A DNA stretch of 23,317 bases from an uncultured Oscillospiraceae bacterium. GTDB lineage: Bacteria > Bacillota > Clostridia > Oscillospirales > Ruminococcaceae. A program made the translations under genes and the position numbers. Within the stretch, counting starts at the first letter, position 1, and each line of letters starts with the position of its first letter. The notes below the pieces were generated by a model. The model was not told the origin of the DNA. It was given only the letters and a program-made list of their open reading frames with translations, and did no database searches. This document shows, piece by piece, positions 23,226 through 23,317 of the stretch. Location of the stretch: contig CAKSGA010000026.1 in the NCBI GenBank assembly GCA_934454435.1, forward strand, positions 1-23,317. The letters are read 5' to 3'.

Positions 23226-23317
23226 AGCTTGTCGAAAAAGTATCTATCCCAGGCTGCCGAGAAAGGTGCAGATGCTAGGAACCCGCATGACGGCTAGGCT
23301 TTGTGCCTGCCGTCGTG
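23226..23317. repeat. Left half of a probable large foldback element, cut by the window edge
   Basis: The last 32 bases form a strong hairpin: CATGACGGC-t-AGGC (23286-23299), loop TTTGT, GCCTGCCGTCGTG (23305-23317). It uses the very last base of the window, so the stem probably goes on outside. The preceding stretch (about 23240-23285, including GGTGCAGATGCTAGGAACCC) has the look of intergenic repeats in Clostridia whose two halves pair over many tens of bases. It is non-coding as far as visible. Confidence 0.5.

Overview
The window is a chromosomal stretch of a fairly GC-rich member of the Clostridia, most likely a Ruminococcus-like Oscillospiraceae. The evidence is strong AAGGAG-type ribosome binding sites, sigma-A promoters with 17-bp spacers in AT-rich gaps, a one-chain glycyl-tRNA synthetase, type III pantothenate kinase, a four-cysteine 60-aa L32, and a TerB-N/TerB-C protein. 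The genus is an inference. There is no rRNA, tRNA, CRISPR array, complete insertion sequence or prophage. Nearly all genes are housekeeping.

Left part, minus strand (1-5100): a THUMP/UPF0020 RNA methyltransferase, a membrane transglutaminase-like protein and a DUF58 protein form an operon read right to left from a promoter at 5166-5138. Glycyl-tRNA synthetase, cut by the left edge, has its own promoter at 876-848. A divergent gap (5101-5388) separates this block from the rest, which is all on the plus strand.

Middle, plus strand (5389-11740): glucose-6-phosphate isomerase and a tiny P-loop protein end at a strong terminator. A 557-bp gap follows, holding an inverted pair of GC-rich repeats and the rpmF promoter, which carries a 19-bp palindrome. 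After rpmF and its terminator comes an operon of der, a small membrane protein, plsY and gpsA, which joins ribosome assembly to the first steps of phospholipid synthesis.

Accessory-looking part (11757-15184): an Abi_2/HEPN abortive-infection-type protein, a structured spacer, a TerB-N/TerB-C protein and a GNAT acetyltransferase. All are co-directional, match their neighbours in composition by eye, and close at a terminator. This is the most likely place for an undescribed defence or stress module.

Right part (15268-23089): an ECF S component with coaX (pantothenate uptake and CoA), then nadE, a four-helix membrane protein, a Gx transporter, polA and rimI, mostly with short gaps or overlaps. 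The last 230 bases contain no gene but at least five hairpins, and the window appears to end inside a large foldback repeat.
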